Source: Diplocarpon mali
Lineage: Eukaryota > Ascomycota > Leotiomycetes > Helotiales > Drepanopezizaceae
NCBI GenBank assembly: GCA_024741835.1
Contig: JAENRP010000094.1
Span: forward strand, 88,328-152,327
Length of the DNA stretch: 64,000 nt
Reading direction: 5' to 3'
This document shows, one piece after another, positions 32,594-45,644 of the stretch. A program made the translations under genes and the position numbers. The notes beneath the pieces were generated by a model, which was not told the origin of the DNA, searched no databases, and worked only from the letters and a program-made list of their open reading frames with translations. Position 1 is the first letter of the stretch. Every line of letters starts with the position of its first letter.

Positions 32594-34005
32594 TAAATTG
32601 GAAAAATCTTAGTCTTTATCTAAAGGTTCAAAATTGCTTATATCGCTATCGGTTTTTGCAAAAGATTCGGAGGTTATATCAATTTCTAATTCGTCTTCTA
32701 AGGGGAATAAGGTCTAGTCGCGTTAATAAAAGCGCTTTAATCGGTTAGCTGCAAAGGTTCCTTTAATATCGATTCTATTAAGTTCCTAAAGAAAATAGTA
32801 TCCCTTTTCTTTCTGCTCGGATTTAACCTTAAATAGGCTAAGCTATCGATAGTTAAGTTTAATATCTACTAATATATTAATACTTTTTGCAATATTATAA
32901 ACTAAGATAAGATCATCTTTTTAAATAGGGTAAGTCTTAAGTACTTTAGAAGTAGCCTACGCTTCCTTAGCTTTTTCCTAATATCGTTTCTTTTATAAAA
33001 TGATCTCTTCTATATCTATATCTTAAAGCTTAAGTTATTAGCATCTTATTATAAGTAAATTAAAACGGTTTTAAATTTGATTATAGTCGAATAATCTCTA
33101 AATAGGCTATTAAGATTTAAGAGAGAGCTATGCCTCTCTATTATAAATAAGGAAGAATAGTATAACTCTAGTCGGTTTATAGATTATCATTCGATAAGCA
33201 AAGAGTATTCTATAAAAGTGTTTTATCTAATCCTTAAATCCTTTATAAGTAACTTTAAATAGATTATTAAGAATGTTATAGTATCCTTATTCTACTACTC
33301 TATTAGCTTTCGAGTTATACGCTAAGATTTGAACCTGCTTAATGCTATATTTCCGCGAGAAAGCTTTAACTACTCCTTTGTTTTTAAAGCCTCTATTAAT
33401 AGTTAGTCTACTAAAAAGTCTATAGCAATAGACTACGTCTTCTTAAAGGAACTTTACAATAGATTCAAAGTTAGCAGATCTTAAAGGTCGTCCTTTAAGC
33501 TATCCTAATAGGTCTTCCTTTATTAAAATAAAACATATTATCCTATTCTTAATAGTTAGTACTTATATAATATCGAGGCTGACTTTATAAAAAAGGCCTA
33601 ATAGCTAGGTTAGGAATAAGGGATTTTCCTTATAACTAGGTTTTCGTTTCTAATAAGGGACGCAACTCTTTATAAAAGCTTTATAGTCTTCAAAAGTACC
33701 TTTTTAAAAGAATTTTCTTAAGAGTCGGTAGTAAGTGGACTTAGCTCCTTAATAGCCAGTCTTCTTATAAATATCTTAAATAGCCTTTGCTTGCAGTTTA
33801 TTATCATTTAAATAGAGCTATATAGGAAATGAGTTATCGCTCCTTTTAAACAATCGCTATCCTTGCATTAGATAAATCAAAGCTTTAGCTTTAAACTTTT
33901 GAAAATCCTTAAGAGGAATTATCTTTAATTATCTAAGTATAATTAAAAATTTTGCGATTTCCTTAGAGTCATTTAAGTAGTTAAGTAATAAAATTCTCTC
34001 ATTTG

Positions 34006-34028
34006 ACTTGCGGGCTAAGACCGCGAGT
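34006..34028. repeat. 23-bp palindrome, integrase zinc-finger region
   Basis: ACTTGC-GGGCTAAGACC-GCGAGT; lies between RNase H and the integrase core. Confidence 0.8.
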
Positions 34029-35972
34029 CGAATCCCTTTAAGGCAATATATCGATAGATAACCAACTTAGTTCTCTACCTACTTATTAATATCTATTTTA
34101 TCTTCTTTAATTAAATCAAAAGGGTAAGGACGAGTTCTTTTCAAAAGGCTATTAGTAGCAGTATTTTTTATTCTTAGAATATATTTAACTTTAAAGTCTA
34201 TTAGTCTTATTTAAGCAATCTATTTCATTAGTAAGACTCTTAATAGGTCGCTTATAGCTCTATTTAATTATTTTACTAGCACTTTAGCATTAGTTTCAAA
34301 GATGAAGTAAGTACTATAAAGGTCGCTTCTTATCTTTTTCATTACCTTTAAAGCGCCTTTGCATTCTTATTTAATAGTATTATACTTTATCTTTGCTAGA
34401 TTCTAAAGACTACTTTCAAAGTAAGCTAAATGTCTTTTCTATTAGCTATTAGCTTATTAAAGGATAGCATCCTATCCGATTAAGCTGGCGTTAACTATTA
34501 GTATAATTAGCCTAGCGTCGGCTCTATAGTCTATTTTAATTAGATATAGTACCTTAAGCAACGCTTACTTCAGTTGTTTTATAGCCTCTATTTAAGGTTC
34601 CTCTTATTAAAACTCAGCCCCTTTCCGAAATAAGGAGTAAATAGGTACTGCCTTTTTAGCAAAATCCTTAATCTAAATGCGATAGTATACTATAATACTA
34701 ATAAACGCGCGAACTTCTACTATATTATCATACCTCTTCTATTTATCGATTTTAAATACTTTAGCCCTTTAAGGACTTCGGCTATTAGAATCAATAATGA
34801 AACTAACAATTTCCATTGATAAAAGATAGTATTATAACTTTAGACCAACTATTGCTCTTACCCTTTCGAATCGTATAAGTACTTAATTTAAGTTCTAAAT
34901 ATATTCTATTATAAATCGTTATATACTAAAGAGAACTTCTTTATAATTGTAAAATGATCTTAATCCTTTTACTCTTATATCGTCTATATAAGAGAGTATA
35001 ATATTAGGTATATAATCTACTAGTATCTTATAAATTACTTAAATAAATTAAGCGATCGAATTTATAGCCTCTTAAGGTAATCTTATTATCTAAAGTAGCT
35101 TAAGAGGGGTTTGAATTACTATTATATCTTTCGATTTAATATTAAGAATAAATTGGTTATATCTAAAGAAGAAGTTAATAAGAGAGCTATAGGTTAATTC
35201 TACGAATTTATTTAAGAACTTATCTATATTTAAAGGAACGTTAGTATCCTTAATAGTTACTCGGTTCATCTCTACTACTACTATTATTAGTTTATAAGTT
35301 CCCTTCTCTTTCTTAGTAACTAAGAACCATTTGTTCCTATAAGGGCTATTATAGAATTTGAGAACGCTTTGCTTTAGCCTATCCTTTAATATTTCGATTA
35401 CCTTTTCTTAAAGAGCTTTAGGAATTCCAAATGTTTTCTCTTACTAGGCTTTATAAGGTATTATCTTAATCTTAATATAAAGCGTGACCTCTTTTCGAAT
35501 CTGGCCAAGTTCTATTTAATCAAAAGCTAAGGCGTCCTTTCGATTTATTAAGGTTTTATAAAGTAGTTTGCATTCTTATTCTATTAAGTCGTCTTTAATT
35601 TTTAGCATATTGAAACGTTCTTTTATTAGCTAATATCCGATGGATTTATTAGAGAATCTGCCTATAATAAACTTATCGAATTTGCCACCTAGCTTTAAAG
35701 GTCGAAGCTTCTTATTTTATTTAAATTAATTATCTAATCCTTTAGGCTTTAAGCTATTAGAGATTCCCTAATCTACCAGTCGTACTTTATCGGCCTTACT
35801 TTTATATATAGTTCTAATATTAGCTAGTACTATACTTCTCTACTTCTTTCCCTTTTTATTAAATCTTATAAAATAGTCCAAACTTTCCTTTTTAAAAATA
35901 AATAAAAGATTTTCTAAGTCGTTAATTTAAAGTATATAAATGGAAATATTATTAGTAATTTTATTATTTTTC

Positions 35973-35995
35973 ACTTATAGGTCCGGCCTATAAGT
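35973..35995. repeat. 23-bp palindrome, upstream of RT
   Basis: ACTTAT-AGGTCCGGCCT-ATAAGT; read TYRPDLQV on the minus strand in the pol frame. Confidence 0.85.
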
Positions 35996-36134
35996 GGTTT
36001 TTAGGTTTTTTAAAATGATTGGTAAATTATTGAAATTTATAAAATGAACTCTCTTTTCTACCTTATTTTTCTTTTTTCTTAATTATTAAGTCGATAAAAC
36101 GCCGATTATACTATTCTTTAAAATTCCAGATTTA

Positions 36135-36157
36135 ACTCTTAATTTAAGACTGCGAGT
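36135..36157. repeat. 23-bp palindrome, gag-pol linker
   Basis: ACTCTT-AATTTAAGACT-GCGAGT. Confidence 0.7.
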
Positions 36158-36442
36158 TAAATCGCTATTTTTCAAAATCGGCAAACTCACCTTCCTTTTG
36201 CTATAACTCCTTACTAAGTATCTTCCTTTACTAGTATTAAGCCTAGCCCTTATGCTAGCTAATCATTTTTTAAAACCTTATTTTAGAATTCGGCTATATC
36301 TTCTATTATAACTATTTGTCCTTTTAAAGATCGATCTGTATTCTAAAGATTAGCTTTTATAAGACTATCTTTAGGATAGTTAAATATTAGCTAAGATTTT
36401 AAAATAAAGGGTATTTTTAAAAGAATATTATTCGAAGAATTC

Positions 36443-36447
36443 TCTAT
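36443..36447. repeat. TSD of Copia-1c (left)
   Basis: tctat, repeated at 44014-44018. Confidence 0.92.
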
Positions 36448-36644
36448 TGTTGTGCAGAATGGGCGGAGTCTCCACTTATTCTGGAGACCCTCCACGTGAC
36501 TCTGCTGAGTCATAGACTCTCCCTTTTCTTTCCGAAGTCTCCTTACTATATATATACTAGATAATAATATAATCAATTATCTTCTCCTACTTCTGCAAGC
36601 CTCTTAAGCGACCTAATAAAGGCCCTCCAGCTAACCGCACTATA
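36448..36644 (+). repeat. Copia-1c 5' LTR (197 bp)
   Basis: It starts with intact TGTTGTGCAGAATGGGCGG and ends RIPed CCGCACTATA. It keeps CCACGTGACTCTGCTGAGTC in the middle. Confidence 0.95.
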
Positions 36645-36663
36645 GTTATAAGCCCTATAAGCA
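36645..36663 (+). other. Copia-1c primer-binding site
   Basis: GTTATAAGCCCTATAAGCA directly after the LTR; identical to the TRIM site. Confidence 0.6.
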
Positions 36664-36849
36664 CTTTAATATGCTTTCTCTTTATATACAACCGGCTAGA
36701 AGGCCCTTTAAGCTCTTGACCGACTTTTCGAATACTTATAACAACTTAAAGGACCTTTATTTTCAATTAACAAATCTCTATTTTCTGATCGAACCTTATT
36801 TATAAACTTCATTTATATACCTAACCTTTTTATTAGACTCTATTTAAAT

Positions 36850-39800
36850 ATATCTAACTCTTCGAGCATCTTCGAGCCTCGCTTTAATACCTTTGCCTTT
36901 TAAGTAAAGTGGTTTAGTAAATATATGTTTTTTGCTAAGCTCTATAATATCACCAATTTTGCCGATCCGAGACTCCTATTTAAGTCAATTATAGAGACTG
37001 AGCCTTAAGCTCCCTTTATATAGGAGCTTAAGGAACTGGAAACGGCTAACCTCTGCGTAGTATACGCAAGGTTATGTAAAGAGTATACGGCGACTCTATC
37101 CGAATAGATTTACACCCGCTTTCCCTTAGGAGATCTATTAAAGGCTCCTCTTCTATAGGCTTCTTATAAAGATATTAAGGATGAATATAAAATCCTAATA
37201 AAGGAGTACTATATATGTAAGGAAACTTAGAAGACCTAACGCAAATACTATAAGCTACTCTTAGAATAGGTCTCTAAGACTATCGATAGAATGCTTCTAG
37301 CTTCCGCGATAGCTTAAGTATAAATCCAAGCTGAGAAGCTCTCCTCCTTAATACCTAATAAAGATACTCTTATAAGTAGAACTACTACTAACGACCTATA
37401 TACCAATTTGGTAAACTAGCAACTCTTACTCTAAGGCCTAGTATCTATTTTAAAGCGTGATATTACGCCTTCTAATAAGGCTATTCAGTCTTAAACAAGG
37501 CTTTAATACTGCGACGTATTATGCTAAGGTAAGACTAAGAGAACTAATACTTAGCAGTAGATCTAGGAGTAGTAGGAGGCGTACTACCTAGTAGAATAAT
37601 ATAATCTCCTTAAGATCAAAGGGAGACTAAGAGTTACTGACTTTTTAGACTTAGTTATAATAAAGATTAATCCGAGTTGGGCGACTTGCTTAAAGGAGGA
37701 AATTATCACTAATAAGCAAATAGGAACCCTATATAAGTACGACCTAATATAGCTAAGCCGCGCCCTAGCAGGTATTAAATCTAATAGAGCGATCAATAAT
37801 AAAGGGCTAGCAGTTTTTGCTATTTAAGAGTCTCTCTTAGATGCCGAAACCCCTTTGCAGGCTCTAGCGAGCAGTTCCTAAAATCGCTCCATAAGCTCTA
37901 AAAGGGAGACTAGGCCTAAGTGCCCTTATAAAGGCTTTAAAAATCACTATTAGAAGCCTTAGGACTATCGGAAACTATTATACGCTATAGACGGGCGTAA
38001 GGAAAATATAAAGGTTCTCCTATTGCGAGAGGAGGTCTTATAAATACAAAAGGCGTTAAACGCAGGAGACTAGTTTAAAGGTCTCCGAATATGGCTTAAG
38101 GAGAATAAGATTGCAGTAATAGTAATTAATAAATTTAAGGGAAAGGCTTTAGCCTTTGGAGAGGATAGTTTAAGCAAAAGGGAGAACTCACTAGTCTTTA
38201 TAATAATAGATCCCTTTGCCTTTAACGCTTTTGAAGAATTGTTTAACGTCTACTACCTTTTTAAGCTAAAACGCTACCCGCTTTCTTTAAGTACGCTCTT
38301 TAACAATTGCATAGCTACTCATATTGTTAATTCAAAGGATTTACTTATTATAGGCACCTTTAAGCCTTTTAGCGACTTATAGTAATATATTAAAGTAGGT
38401 ACCTTAAGACTCTTAATTATTAGGAGAGGTAATAGATATATAGTAGACTCTCTTCTATAGCGTAACGGCTCTCTTATAAGGATAACGCTTTGCAATATTG
38501 CTATTATAGAGGAGTTTACTACTAATATTATCTTAAAGAGGCTCCTTATAGATAAGGGTTTTTAGTACTCTAAGGTAGACCTTACTTTGCGCTCTAAGAG
38601 TATTAGAGACTTTATAAAGCGAGCTTAGTTAAAGCGTTGCTATAATCTCATTTTCTTTAAATATAAGCCTATCAACTATTTAGATCTCTTAAATATGCTT
38701 TAATATAACTTCTCTACCTTAATAGCGTTTCCTATAGTTAAAATAACACTTTATAATAGGTTCTAGTCTAGCTATGCACCTACTAAGGTATAGGATAATA
38801 ACGCGTATACTTAATACCTTTGCGCTAGCTACTTAGGCGCAAAGGCTCTTTAAGCGCTAGTCAAGTGCGCTAAGGGAGTGAAGATCAGGGGAATATAAAG
38901 GCTAAAGTGCCCTATATGCGCAATAGCGTCTGCTAAGCAAGTTATTTCTTATACTACCTTTAAGAACCGATCTCTAAGGCCCTTCTTTAAGATCTCCTAG
39001 GATCTCTTTAACTTTTTAAATAACTTATATAATAGTTGCTTATAGGTTCTTTTAATTAAGGACGAGTATAGCGGTATACTTTAGACATTCCTATTAAGAT
39101 CGAAGGGCAAAGACGTAGTTATAAAGGTCCTTTAGGCCTTTGAAGTATAGGTGAAACGCTAATATAGGCTTTCTATTTGCAAAATCAGGCAAGATAATAA
39201 TACTTTAGTAATCTCCTTAAGGGAAGACTCTCTTATAGAGTACTAAAGATAGGTAAAAGAGGAAGGAATCAATTTAGAGCTTACTCTTGCCTATATATAT
39301 CAATCTAATAGAGGCGCAGAGCAAGTAGGAAGGGAGTTAATTAAACGCTCTATTAAAATGAGGATTTATACTAGGCTTTTAGCAAGCCTTTGGCCGGAGG
39401 TTATAAAGGCTGCTACTTACCTTTATAATATCTTCCTACTTATTAAAAAGAAGATGATCTTATTAAGTAAGGCTCTCTATAGTTAGTTTAAGTAGTATTT
39501 TCGATTTTATAAGCCGCTGCTTATTAAGTAGATAATAGCGACTTTAAAGCCCGACTAGAGTTGCGTTTATGCATATAGCGCTTGCGTATACCCTTTAATT
39601 AAGGAGAGGGAAGTAGAAAGGGACCGCCGAACCTTTAAAATTGAACTATAAAGGCACTTAAGTTACTTAGTTAGATATATTACCTTTAATATTTATAGAA
39701 TCTGGGTTCTTATACTCTAGTAAGTAATAATAACTTATAATATCGAATTCGATAAGTCTTTCTTCTATAGTCTAAAAGCTAAGCGCGCAAACCCTATATT

Positions 39801-42475
39801 GCGCTAAGAACTTAAGACGACCCTCTAATTGATTAGAGAGGGAGAAGGAGCTTAAGACGCTAAGTTCAAAGGCATTTTCGAAGAATCAGAGCTTATTATA
39901 AGGCCGAACGCAATCGCTATAGAAAAAGCCGCTATATAAGAAGAGCCTATATTATAGACCAACGCTACTCTATAGCCTTTAACTAATAATATAGAAGGCC
40001 TTAACTTAAATCCAAATCCGAGAGACCTGCTTAGAAACTCAGGGGTAGAAGCAAGCGAACTAGAAGCCACTTCGCCAGTCTTTAAGAAGGCAAATGGCGA
40101 CTAAAGCTTAGGGGTAATGATTCCTTATAAAGGCCTTACTAAAGAAGGAACTATAGATAACTCTAAAGGAGTCTTTAAAGATGAGTTCTATAAGGCGATC
40201 GGCAGATCTTTAGCTGCTATTTTATATAAGAATAGAAATGGCTTAAGGGCTTTAAGATAAAGTCTTCAATTATAAAGGTAGGCTTTAGTAAACTCTAGTA
40301 GAAGGCTAAAGGTACTATTACCAAGATCTAGGAGGAGCTTTAATAGTCTTATAAGAAGCGATCTAGTAAGAGGAGTAGGCCTTAATAATATAATACCTTA
40401 AGTTGTAATACTAGCTTAAAGACTATAGGCTTAGGAGATAGAGCTACTTAGACTCTTAAAAGAACCTTTAATAATAATAAAAATAAAGGAGGAGACTTAT
40501 AGAGAAAAGCACAAAGAGGAACTCCCTCTTTTTAAGCAAAAGAGGATAAGACGCTTAAGCGTTAAGCAATAAGAGACTTTAAAAGTATATGCTACCGCTT
40601 TAAAGCATATGCTCTTTTAAAGTAATATTAATTTACCTCGCTCCTTATATATATAAGAGTTTATATCGACCTTTTAAGTAAATAAATAGATAAGGGAGGA
40701 TAGGAAGGACTATTTGACAATTTATACAATTATTAAAGCTATAGTTAATAGTTAGGCAAAGGATAGAGCATAGTCTTTTAACTGCCTATAGTACCAAGGC
40801 TCTTTGCTAAAGCCTCTAAAAGGATAGCTAGACCTAAAGAAGTACCCTTTTAGCAAACGATTTAAGGAAGGAGGGCGCTAGGAGATTAGGAATTTAAAAT
40901 CTCGGAGTTGCTAAAGAATTATATAAAGGGATTACTTAAAGCCCCTGCCGATACTATTAAAATGGGTTTTTACTTATAAGGTTAATAGCTTTAATAAGCT
41001 TTTAAAGTGCCGATCACAGCTAATTATACAAAAGGATCTTTAAGATAAAGCTTTAATTTTCTTAACCTATGCAGCTACGCTTGCAGTAAGGTCTTTTAAA
41101 GTACTAATAGCGCTTGCTACGTACTTTGATATAGAAGTAAAGCAGTTCAACGTCGTTAATGCGTTTATTAACGCTCTTAAAGACCTAAGGAGTGCTCTAG
41201 TTATATACTTCCTATTAGATGGCTTTAAGTGCCCTAGTATAGTAGTAGAACTGGACCGCGCACTCTATAAGCTAAAAGACTCTTTAGCACTATAGTATAG
41301 GAACTTCGCAGGAATGCTTAAGGGCCTTCAACTTAAGCTACTAAGCGAGGAGCCTTATATTTTCATAATAAAGGATCGCATAGTCTTTATAGCGTTTTAT
41401 ATCGATGATATTTAAGTATTATATAAGGCCTTTAACCTAAATCAGGCGACTTATCTGATTAAAGACCTAAAGAGGGCATATGAGCTTACTATTATAAGAG
41501 ATATCTCCTAGTTCCTTAAAGTAAGGATTATTTAAGATAAGAAGGTAAAGAGGATCTCCTTAGTTTATAATACTTATATTAAGAAGATCGCTCAAAAGTT
41601 CGGAGCTAATATAAGAAGAGTGCCTAGTATTCTACTACTAAAGAAGGAGTTTATTAAGAACTTAGGGCAAGCTTCCTTAGAAAAGGTAAAGGAGTACTAA
41701 GAGAAAATAGGCTCTATTCTTTATATAGCGATTATAATACGCCTAGACGTTACGTTCGCAGCCTCTTAACTGTCTTTCTTCTTAATTAATCCAAGCTTTA
41801 AGCACCTCTTAGCCGCAGATTAAACGCTTTAATACCTATATAGTATACGCTTCTTAGGAATTGCCTATAGCTTTAAGGCTAAGGAATACCAATTGGTCGC
41901 GTCTTTAAATGCTTCTTTTAAAGATAATCAAGAGACTTGCAAATCCTCTTAAAGATACGTCTTCTTTCTATTTAAAGGACTGATTATTTAAAAAGCGAAT
42001 CGCCAAGCGACTATTACGCTCTCCTTTACTAAAGCAGAACTTTATAGTATGGTTTCTATTATAAAGGAGATAATAGCTATAAAACGCCTCTTTAAAGAGA
42101 TTCGCATAGACTCCCTCTTTAAATAAAATATATATTGCAACAATTAATAGACAATTCGGCTAATTATTATAAAGAATAAGAAGATTAAGAAAAGCCTTTA
42201 ATATATCGAAATCAGCAATATATAGATCTGCTAAGAGTACTAAAGAGGAAGCTTTTAAATAATCTACCTTCCTATTAAGGAGATATACGCAGATAGGCTT
42301 ACTAAGAACTTAGACCGCTAGAAGTTTAAGAGCTTTATTCATTTATTAAACCTTTAGAGCTTTTAAATAATTATTTAGCAACTCGTACTTATTAGCAAGT
42401 GGATACTTATTATTAAGAGATTCGTACTTATAAGCTCCTACTCTCTTATAGTTATATTTATTTGTTTTCTCTTAT
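36850..42475 (+). pseudogene. Copia-1c gag-pol
   Basis: Same polyprotein as Copia-1a, start codon now ATA at 36850. Protease motif is near 38300 (LFNNCIATHIV, likely D changed to N at the first position). Integrase is at about 38990-39400. RT is at about 40850-41560 with YIDD intact at 41398. RNase H is at about 41850-42400. In-frame TAA/TAG stops occur every few tens of codons. Homology to fungal Copia pol is clear; gag is assigned by position. Confidence 0.92.
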
Positions 42476-43816
42476 AAAGCGCATTATAAAAGCTTCTCCT
42501 TTTTTAAAAATATAAGAATAGGTAATATTCCTAAGCTGCTATTATAAGGCGCGACCCTTTCTTAGATCCTTCTAGCTAAGGCCAGGAGCCGCGAAGCTAT
42601 AGCTATAAGCTCCGCACGGATCTCCTCTTAAGAGAGGCCTAGAGGCACTCCCTCGGCCAGAGGCCCGCTGGCGAATATACTAGCGACGGCAGGGGCAAAG
42701 GCGGGGGGTATAGCAGGGGCGGCAGCGAAGGCGGGAGCGGCGATAGCAGGGGCTAGGGAGATAAAGGGAGATATAAAAGGGTCGGCGGCAATAGCAGCAG
42801 CAGGGATAGGAGTGGTAGTAGTAGTAAGCGGGGGAAATAGGGTAGCAGAGGATAGGCCGGCGGCAAACGCAAACGGGATACTAGGAGCAAGGGAGGCAGC
42901 AGTACTACTACTCGCAAGAGTAGCAGGCCCTCTTAATACTAGGGTCCGATCGCTCCTATCTTTTAAAATCAGCCTAGAACTTAATAAGACTTAATAAGAT
43001 ATACTATAAAAGCTTTAGAGCGCACCCTTTACTATATTAAGTAGTAGTGCTACCTCCTCCTTAGAGGCACCGCGGGCGCAAGCTAATACAATAGTCTCTT
43101 AGGAGGCAAGGAAAGGGCCGCTAGCCTATTAGCAGCTATTACTTAGTATAGTATAATAGACGCAACGCGTACTAAAGGTACTATTAAAGCATTAACAATT
43201 AAGATTGCCGGTACTCCTATGTATAATATAGTATACGCATACGTTATTACATTCTATCGTAGGCTCTGGTATACGACGCGCAGTAGGGGTAGGGCTCTTA
43301 GGCGGCGGCGGTGGCGGCGGCGGCGGAGGCGGCGGCGATAGCAGCGGCGGCTTATTACTTAGCAAACGCTAGGACAAGCGCGCTAGGGTTGCAGCTCCTG
43401 CAAGAGCGCTAGCGACCTAGCGCAAAGTTAGTATAACGCAGGGTATAAGGACTCTAAGGGTCTTACTTTGCAAGGGCAGCTAAGGCTATAATAAGCAGGA
43501 GTTCCTTCTATATTTAAAAAATTATTAATATAAAGATGATATTTTTAAATAATAAAGGAGGATTGTTTTTAAAAGAAGGGAAGGAGAACCTCTATAATAG
43601 AAATACTTTATAAGAAGCCTAATAGAGCACTAGCGTAGAATTGCGAAGATTCTTAAGCGCGCTTATTGCCTATAGCGACCCTTCTTATTCTAAAAGGAAC
43701 GACCTTTAAAAGGGCGGCATATAAGATAGAGCCTCTTTTCCTTATAACTGCCATTCTTTCCTTTGTTTTATCTATATAGCTAAGCGATTCTAAGAGCATC
43801 GCCTAACTAAGGGGTG
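42476..43816 (+). other. Copia-1c extra 3' region
   Basis: Same layout as 9521-10886. GC-rich at 42640-42960 and GGC-repeat at 43301-43340. It ends CTAACTAAGGGGTG, the purine tract (43804-43816). The sense strand has a 60-codon open stretch (42812-42994) ending SLLSFKISLELNKT, and the antisense strand is also open. Copia-1a has a 1-nt deletion near 10060 relative to the other copies. Confidence 0.6.
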
Positions 43817-44013
43817 TATTATATAGAATAGGCAGAGTCTCCACTTATTCTAAAGACCCTTTATATGACTCTACTAAGTCATAGACTTTCCCTTTTCTTT
43901 CCGAAGTCTCCTTACCATATATACATTAGATAATAATATAATTAATCATCTTCTCCTACTTCTGCGAGCCTCCTAAGCAACCTAATAAAGGCCCTCCAGC
44001 CGACCGCACCACA
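43817..44013 (+). repeat. Copia-1c 3' LTR (197 bp)
   Basis: It starts RIPed TATTATATAGAATAGGC and ends intact GACCGCACCACA. Confidence 0.95.
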
Positions 44014-44018
44014 TCTAT
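44014..44018. repeat. TSD of Copia-1c (right)
   Basis: tctat, matching 36443-36447. Confidence 0.92.
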
Positions 44019-45621
44019 TATTAGAAAGTCAATATAATTAATAATTCCTTTAACTCTAACCTTTATATTTTTCACTTATCTATTAAAATTGTATTTCGAT
44101 CTAAAGATAGTCGAATATATAAGGAGTCGATCGCTAATAATTATCAATCAAGCCATTTCTGCCACTTTTTTAATTATTATATTAACTTTTAAACTATAAT
44201 CAATTAGAGCCTTTGCTTTAACCGATTCTTCTATTAAATAAATAATAATAGGGCTTTTTATCGCAACTGCTAAACAATTTCAATTAATATTCTAAGATAT
44301 TAAAGCTATTACTATAATATTATAGTACCTTTAGGTTCCTTTATCTTTTATAATCTAAAGACATTTGATTAAGGCTAAGTGCTTCTTAAAGTTCTTTTAT
44401 ATTACAATTTCCATTTCCTTATTATTATTCAAATCTTTAAAGGCAACTAGGATATGCTTTCCTAGCACTTTATTAAAGCGTCTAATTAAACTAAATAAGT
44501 CTTTAAACGTAAGGTTAATTTACTAAGCTATAATATTCTTTATAGCTTTTTTTATTACAGTTGAACTAGCGTATTTATTGACGAATTTTTCCTATTTTAA
44601 TATTTATCTCTTTCGCTTAAGGTTAAGGGTCTGTATAATAACTTTAACTTCTTAATCTTTAAGCTTAGAGCCATCTTTATCTATTATATCTCTAATCAAT
44701 TTATCTATTATATCAGCTTTATCCTCATCTACTGCGGTTCTAAACTATTAGATATCTTTTAGCATTTGGACTCTATATTAAGATTCTTAAGTTATACGTG
44801 CTGATTTCTGGACTTTGGCTGGTTTTGTTAGTATTAATAGAGTGGAAGATCTAGAAGGACGCTAAGAATTCCAAGGGTTCTTAGATATAAAAGTAGTATT
44901 AATATTAGCTAAAACATTATTATTAACCTATCTTAAGATAGAGATGCCTTTAACTTCTATAGCTATTTGATTAAAAGCTAAGTCTTTAAGAACTCCCTTA
45001 AGTAGATTGCTAATTAGACCTATATATATATAAGTTGGAATTCTGGCATTTATATCTATAATACGCCATTATTCGACTAAATTCTCGTCCTATTTTATAC
45101 TATATATCATCGTTCGAATAGTTTATAACTATAAGCGATTCTAGTACTTTTTAATAAGGATAGCTTTTAGCTTAGGATCTCTAATGCAAAGCATCCTATA
45201 CTTATTAATATATATAACTTTAGTATTAATAAAACGATAGAAAAGAGGACAATCGTTATAATACTTATATAAAAGGCAATTAGGTTCCTTATTATTGCAA
45301 AAGTTGCAAGTTAGTCTTCTTCTATTACTATTCCCTTAGTACCTTATAGTATTAATATTGGCAAAGTGCTAGTTAAGATCAATTTCTCCTTCTTCAATCA
45401 ACTATTAAATTCTTATATTAGCTGGCTATTCTAAATGATAAGAAGTAGGAGTCTAGTAATAGGAATTACTAAGTTGGCTTGCAGTAACCGAGTTTTGCCT
45501 ATTACTAAATTAGGAAATATGCTATTTTTCTTATAAAAGATTATTAATCTTAATTTTTAAACTTTAGATTTAAAGTTCTGCAAATTAGGTCTTAAGTTCC
45601 TTAATTCTAAGGTTAGATCTT

Positions 45622-45644
45622 ACTCTTAAGTTAGGACCGTAAGT
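45622..45644. repeat. 23-bp palindrome, Gyp-1b gag 3' part
   Basis: ACTCTT-AAGTTAGGACC-GTAAGT; same place as 48110 (Gyp-1c) and 56723 (Gyp-1d). Confidence 0.75.

Larger units (their letters stand above)
32590..36447 (-). pseudogene. Gyp-1b pol: RT, RNase H, integrase
   Basis: Ty3/Gypsy pol of the fungal type. Read leftwards: LINRKDALAFD and PYRNKWFLVTKKEKGTYKL (about 35340) precede the RT; SLINFFFRYNQ corresponds to SLIDFFSGYDQ; TPLKLL and SYIDDI follow, with catalytic YIDD intact at 34979-34990. RNase H is at about 34850-34200. The integrase core is near 33600-33300: EDVVYCYRLFSRLTINRG (usually EDV-CRHG-F-xLVTDGG, Asp to Asn here) and AYNSKANRVVE (usually AYNSKANGxVERGH). The C-terminal end GTFAANRLKRFY lies near 32740. 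The gag-pol linker is at 36440-36000. No aspartic protease was recognised in this copy. Confidence 0.88.
36448..44013 (+). mobile_element. Copia-1c, complete (7,566 bp)
   Basis: LTRs 36448-36644 and 43817-44013 are 197 bp each, with a perfect tctat duplication. It is inserted into the gag-pol linker of Gyp-1b on the opposite strand; Gyp-1b continues at 44019. Of the three full copies it keeps the RT catalytic YIDD (41398-41409) unaltered. Its GC-rich 3' region holds GGC repeats (43301-43340). Confidence 0.96.
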
